64,000 nucleotides of DNA, from positions 62,001 to 126,000 of the forward strand of contig JACPYS010000028.1 in assembly GCA_016195915.1 (NCBI GenBank). Direction: 5' to 3'. Under the pieces are notes generated by a model. That model was not told the origin of the DNA. It was given only the letters and a program-made list of their open reading frames with translations, and made no database searches. The position numbers and the translations under genes were made by a program. The stretch comes from Betaproteobacteria bacterium (GTDB lineage Bacteria > Pseudomonadota > Gammaproteobacteria > Burkholderiales > SG8-39). Shown piece after piece: positions 61,560 through 64,000 of the stretch. Within the stretch, counting starts at the first letter, position 1; each line of letters begins with the position of its first letter.

Positions 61560-63926
61560 ATGGGCGTACCACAGTCTGCGCAGATCGTCATCGCTGGCGG
61601 AGGCATCGTCGGCGTGAGCCTCGCCTATCACCTCGCCAAGCTCGGGCAGCGGGACATCGTGCTGCTGGAACAGGGCTCTCTCACCTGCGGCACCACCTGG
61701 CACGCGGCGGGACTGGTCGGGCAGATGCGTCCGAATCGTGCCATGACGCGCATGAGCCAGTACGGCACCGGGTTGTACGCAACGCTCGAGGCCGAAACCG
61801 GCCTTGCGACCGGCTGGAAGCAATGCGGCAGCGTGAATGTCGCACGCAGGCCTGAACGCTGGATCGTCTACCAGCGGCAGGCGGCGATGGCGCGCAGTTT
61901 CGGCATCGCGGTTGAAATGCTCTCGCCGCGGCAGGCCCTCGACAAATGGCCGCTCCTTCGCATCGACGACCTGCAAGGCGCACTTTGGTTTCCGCAGGAC
62001 GGCAAAGCCAATCCGGCTGATCTCACGCAATCGCTCGCGCGCGGTGCGCGCAATCTCGGGGTGAAGATCGTGCAGGGCGTGAAAGTCACCGGCGTGAAAC
62101 TCGCCAATGGCGCGCTCGCCGGCGTGACGACGAGCTTGGGCGAAATGACCTGCGAGGTTCTCGCGAACTGCACCGGCCAGTGGGCGCGCGCGTTCGGGGC
62201 GCAGGCGGGCGTCAACGTGCCGCTGCATTCGGCCGAGCACTTCTATGTTGTCACCGAGCCGATCGCGGGCGTGTCGCGCGATCTTCCGGCGATGCGCGAC
62301 CCCGACGGCTACATCTATTTCAAGGAGGAAGTCGGCGGCCTGGTGATGGGCGGGTTCGAACCGGAGGCGAAGCCCTGGGGCATGGACGGCATTCCGGAGC
62401 AGTTCGAGTTCCAGCTGCTGCCGGAAGACTGGGACCACTTCGAAATCCTGATGCGCAACGCGATTCACCGCGTGCCCGCCCTCGAACATGCGGGCGTGAA
62501 GAAATTGCTGAACGGGCCGGAGAGTTTCACGCCCGATGGCAATTTCATCCTTGGCGAAGCGCCGGAAGTGAAGAATTATTACCTCGCGGCGGGTTTCAAC
62601 TCGGCTGGCATCGCGAACGCCGGCGGTGCGGGCAAGCTGCTGGCGGAATGGATCGTCGGCGGCGAATCGCCGATGGACCTTTTTGAGGTCGACATCCGGC
62701 GCTTCGGGCCGTATGCATCCGGTGCGAAGTGGTTGAGGGATCGCACCGTGGAGTCGCTCGGCCTGCACTACGCCATGCGCTGGCCGCGCCACGAGATGGA
62801 AACCGGGCGCGCGTTGCGCAAGTCTCGGCTGTACGAGCGCCTGCAAGCCAGGGGCGCGTGCTTCGGCAGCAAGATGGGATGGGAGCGGCCGAACTGGTTT
62901 GCCCGGCCGGGAGAAAAGCCCGAAATGCGCTACACGCTCGGCCGCCCGGACTGGCTCGATGCGGTGATCGAGGAGCAGCGTGCGGTGCGCGACGCGGCGG
63001 GGTTGTTCGACCAGAGTTCCTTCGGCAAACTGCAGGTGCAGGGGCGCGATGCGCTTCGCGCTCTCGAGCGCCTGTGCGCGAACCGTATCGACGTTCCCAT
63101 CGGGCGGGTGGTTTACACCGCGATGTTGAACCGGCGAGGCGGATTCGAATCCGATTTCACGGTGCAGCGGCTCGGCGCGGAACAGTTCCTCGTCGTCACC
63201 GGCACCGCGCAGCCGGTGCGCGACGCGTCATGGATTCGCCGCCACCTGTGCGTTGGCGAGCAGGTGGCGGTGACCGATGTCACCGATCAATGGTCCGTGC
63301 TCTCGCTGATGGGCCCGCGCGCTTCGGAGATACTCGCTCGCATCGAGCCTGCAGGCTTTTCGGCGCGGGCAGTCAATCTCAGCTATGTCGGCGGCGCTGG
63401 CTGCGAGATCTACGTTCCGGTCGAGCGCGCTGCGGCACTCTACGATGCGCTATGGGTCGCAGGCCGCGACCTCGGCCTGAAGAATTGCGGCTACTACGCG
63501 CTCGACGCGCTACGCATCGAGGCCGGGCGGCGCGCGTTTCCGTCCGAACTGTCGCCCGATTTCACGCCGTGGGAAGCCGGACTCGGCTTCGCGGTCAAGC
63601 TCGACAAGGGAGACTTCATCGGGCGCGACGCGCTTGCCAAGGGGCGCGCGGCCGTGCTCTCGAAGCGTCTCGTCATCTTCAACTTCGCCGAGACGGAACT
63701 CTTCGCCTGGGGCGGCGAGCCGATTCTGCGCGATGGCACACCGGTCGGGGAAATCTGCTCGACCGGCTACAGTGCGGCGCTCGGTATGATGGTGGGCATG
63801 GGATATGTCTACAGCGAACCCCCGGAGAACCTCCAGGAGGTGCTCACGGGACGCTACGAGATCGAGGTTTCGGGCACCAGGGTTGCAGCGAGCGCAGGAC
63901 TGAGGGCGCCGTGGCCGCGGGCATGA
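61560..63926 (+). CDS. dimethylglycine/sarcosine dehydrogenase-like flavoprotein with C-terminal GcvT domain
   Basis: The 788-residue protein has an N-terminal FAD domain (IVIAGGGIVGVSLAYHLAKL) with the GTTWHAAGL motif. His48 in that motif is the position of covalent flavin in dimethylglycine dehydrogenase. A FAD-binding end NFILGEAPEVKNYYLAAGFN is followed by a GcvT-like tetrahydrofolate domain (about 405-788) with VYTAMLNRRGGFESDFTV and GYYALDALRIEAGRRAF. It oxidatively demethylates N-methyl amines and passes the C1 unit to folate. It is the last gene of the island; N-methyl-aminoethylphosphonate is an attractive but unproven substrate. The last 74 bases of the window hold no gene. Confidence 0.9.
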   Translation: MGVPQSAQIVIAGGGIVGVSLAYHLAKLGQRDIVLLEQGSLTCGTTWHAAGLVGQMRPNRAMTRMSQYGTGLYATLEAETGLATGWKQCGSVNVARRPERWIVYQRQAAMARSFGIAVEMLSPRQALDKWPLLRIDDLQGALWFPQDGKANPADLTQSLARGARNLGVKIVQGVKVTGVKLANGALAGVTTSLGEMTCEVLANCTGQWARAFGAQAGVNVPLHSAEHFYVVTEPIAGVSRDLPAMRDPDGYIYFKEEVGGLVMGGFEPEAKPWGMDGIPEQFEFQLLPEDWDHFEILMRNAIHRVPALEHAGVKKLLNGPESFTPDGNFILGEAPEVKNYYLAAGFNSAGIANAGGAGKLLAEWIVGGESPMDLFEVDIRRFGPYASGAKWLRDRTVESLGLHYAMRWPRHEMETGRALRKSRLYERLQARGACFGSKMGWERPNWFARPGEKPEMRYTLGRPDWLDAVIEEQRAVRDAAGLFDQSSFGKLQVQGRDALRALERLCANRIDVPIGRVVYTAMLNRRGGFESDFTVQRLGAEQFLVVTGTAQPVRDASWIRRHLCVGEQVAVTDVTDQWSVLSLMGPRASEILARIEPAGFSARAVNLSYVGGAGCEIYVPVERAAALYDALWVAGRDLGLKNCGYYALDALRIEAGRRAFPSELSPDFTPWEAGLGFAVKLDKGDFIGRDALAKGRAAVLSKRLVIFNFAETELFAWGGEPILRDGTPVGEICSTGYSAALGMMVGMGYVYSEPPENLQEVLTGRYEIEVSGTRVAASAGLRAPWPRA

Positions 63927-64000
63927 AGACGTTCGCACGGATGCCGAACTCGAACGTGCCGAGGGTATGATCGTTCAGAGACCTTGACTTGGAGCACTTC

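Noticed and set aside
63923-63970. 15-codon frame overlapping the stop of the last gene
   Set aside because: Too short, no ribosome-binding site and no similarity; it is probably chance.

Overview
The window is high-GC DNA from a proteobacterium, most likely a betaproteobacterium of Burkholderiales type. That placement is inferred from orphan ABC_sub_bind (PF04392) periplasmic proteins, acyl-CoA and short-chain dehydrogenase genes, a branched-chain-amino-acid type (Liv) transporter and the two-component architecture. No rRNA, tRNA or CRISPR array was seen.

Positions 1-7.5 kb are an eroded accessory region. It holds an ABC_sub_bind gene cut by the window edge, two copies of a PIN/ribbon-helix-helix toxin-antitoxin module (one intact, one internally deleted), an MNT/HEPN module, a truncated acyl-CoA dehydrogenase, and fragments of RDD-family membrane protein genes at three places. 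A 1,103-bp unit carrying an ABC_sub_bind gene is present twice without length change, and one copy lies inside a parE toxin gene. From 7.5 to 18 kb ordinary catabolic genes follow: glutathione transferase, NYN nuclease-like protein, SDR, MFS permease, hotdog thioesterase, aldehyde and alcohol dehydrogenases, a Crp/Fnr regulator and another ABC_sub_bind protein.

Positions 18-23 kb are a signalling operon: a relic of a protein kinase/cyclic-nucleotide-binding gene, a 970-residue sensor kinase, a single-domain receiver and a receiver fused to a class III nucleotide cyclase. Positions 23-42.9 kb hold fatty-acid type metabolism (thiolase, FadJ-like protein, acyl-CoA ligase, enoyl-CoA hydratases), a BiuH-like hydrolase with an NCS2 permease, a further PIN/antitoxin pair, a complete Liv ABC transporter, a PiT phosphate transporter with its PhoU-like partner, an amidase, a MaoC protein, a cyclase-family hydrolase and an SDR.

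Positions 43.1-45.0 kb carry a two-gene insert, a small basic protein and an OLD-like ATPase/TOPRIM protein. It is bordered by an 11-bp direct repeat and abuts a truncated HAD gene, and it looks like a candidate defence module.

Positions 45-64 kb are a large 2-aminoethylphosphonate (AEP) island. Leftward genes encode PhnW, an AEP ABC importer (fused permease, ATPase, binding protein) and a second phosphonate importer PhnC-D-E-E. Divergent rightward genes encode a PntC-like nucleotidyltransferase, a MetE-like protein, PhnX, a Na/Pi-cotransporter-like protein, a PbfA-like PLP enzyme, alanine dehydrogenase, a DMT permease and a dimethylglycine-dehydrogenase-like flavoprotein. PhnW makes phosphonoacetaldehyde and alanine, PhnX splits off phosphate, PbfA would feed in hydroxylated AEP, and alanine dehydrogenase can return alanine to pyruvate. 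The nucleotidyltransferase, MetE-like and flavoprotein genes have no settled role in this pathway and are the best candidates for undescribed biology here.
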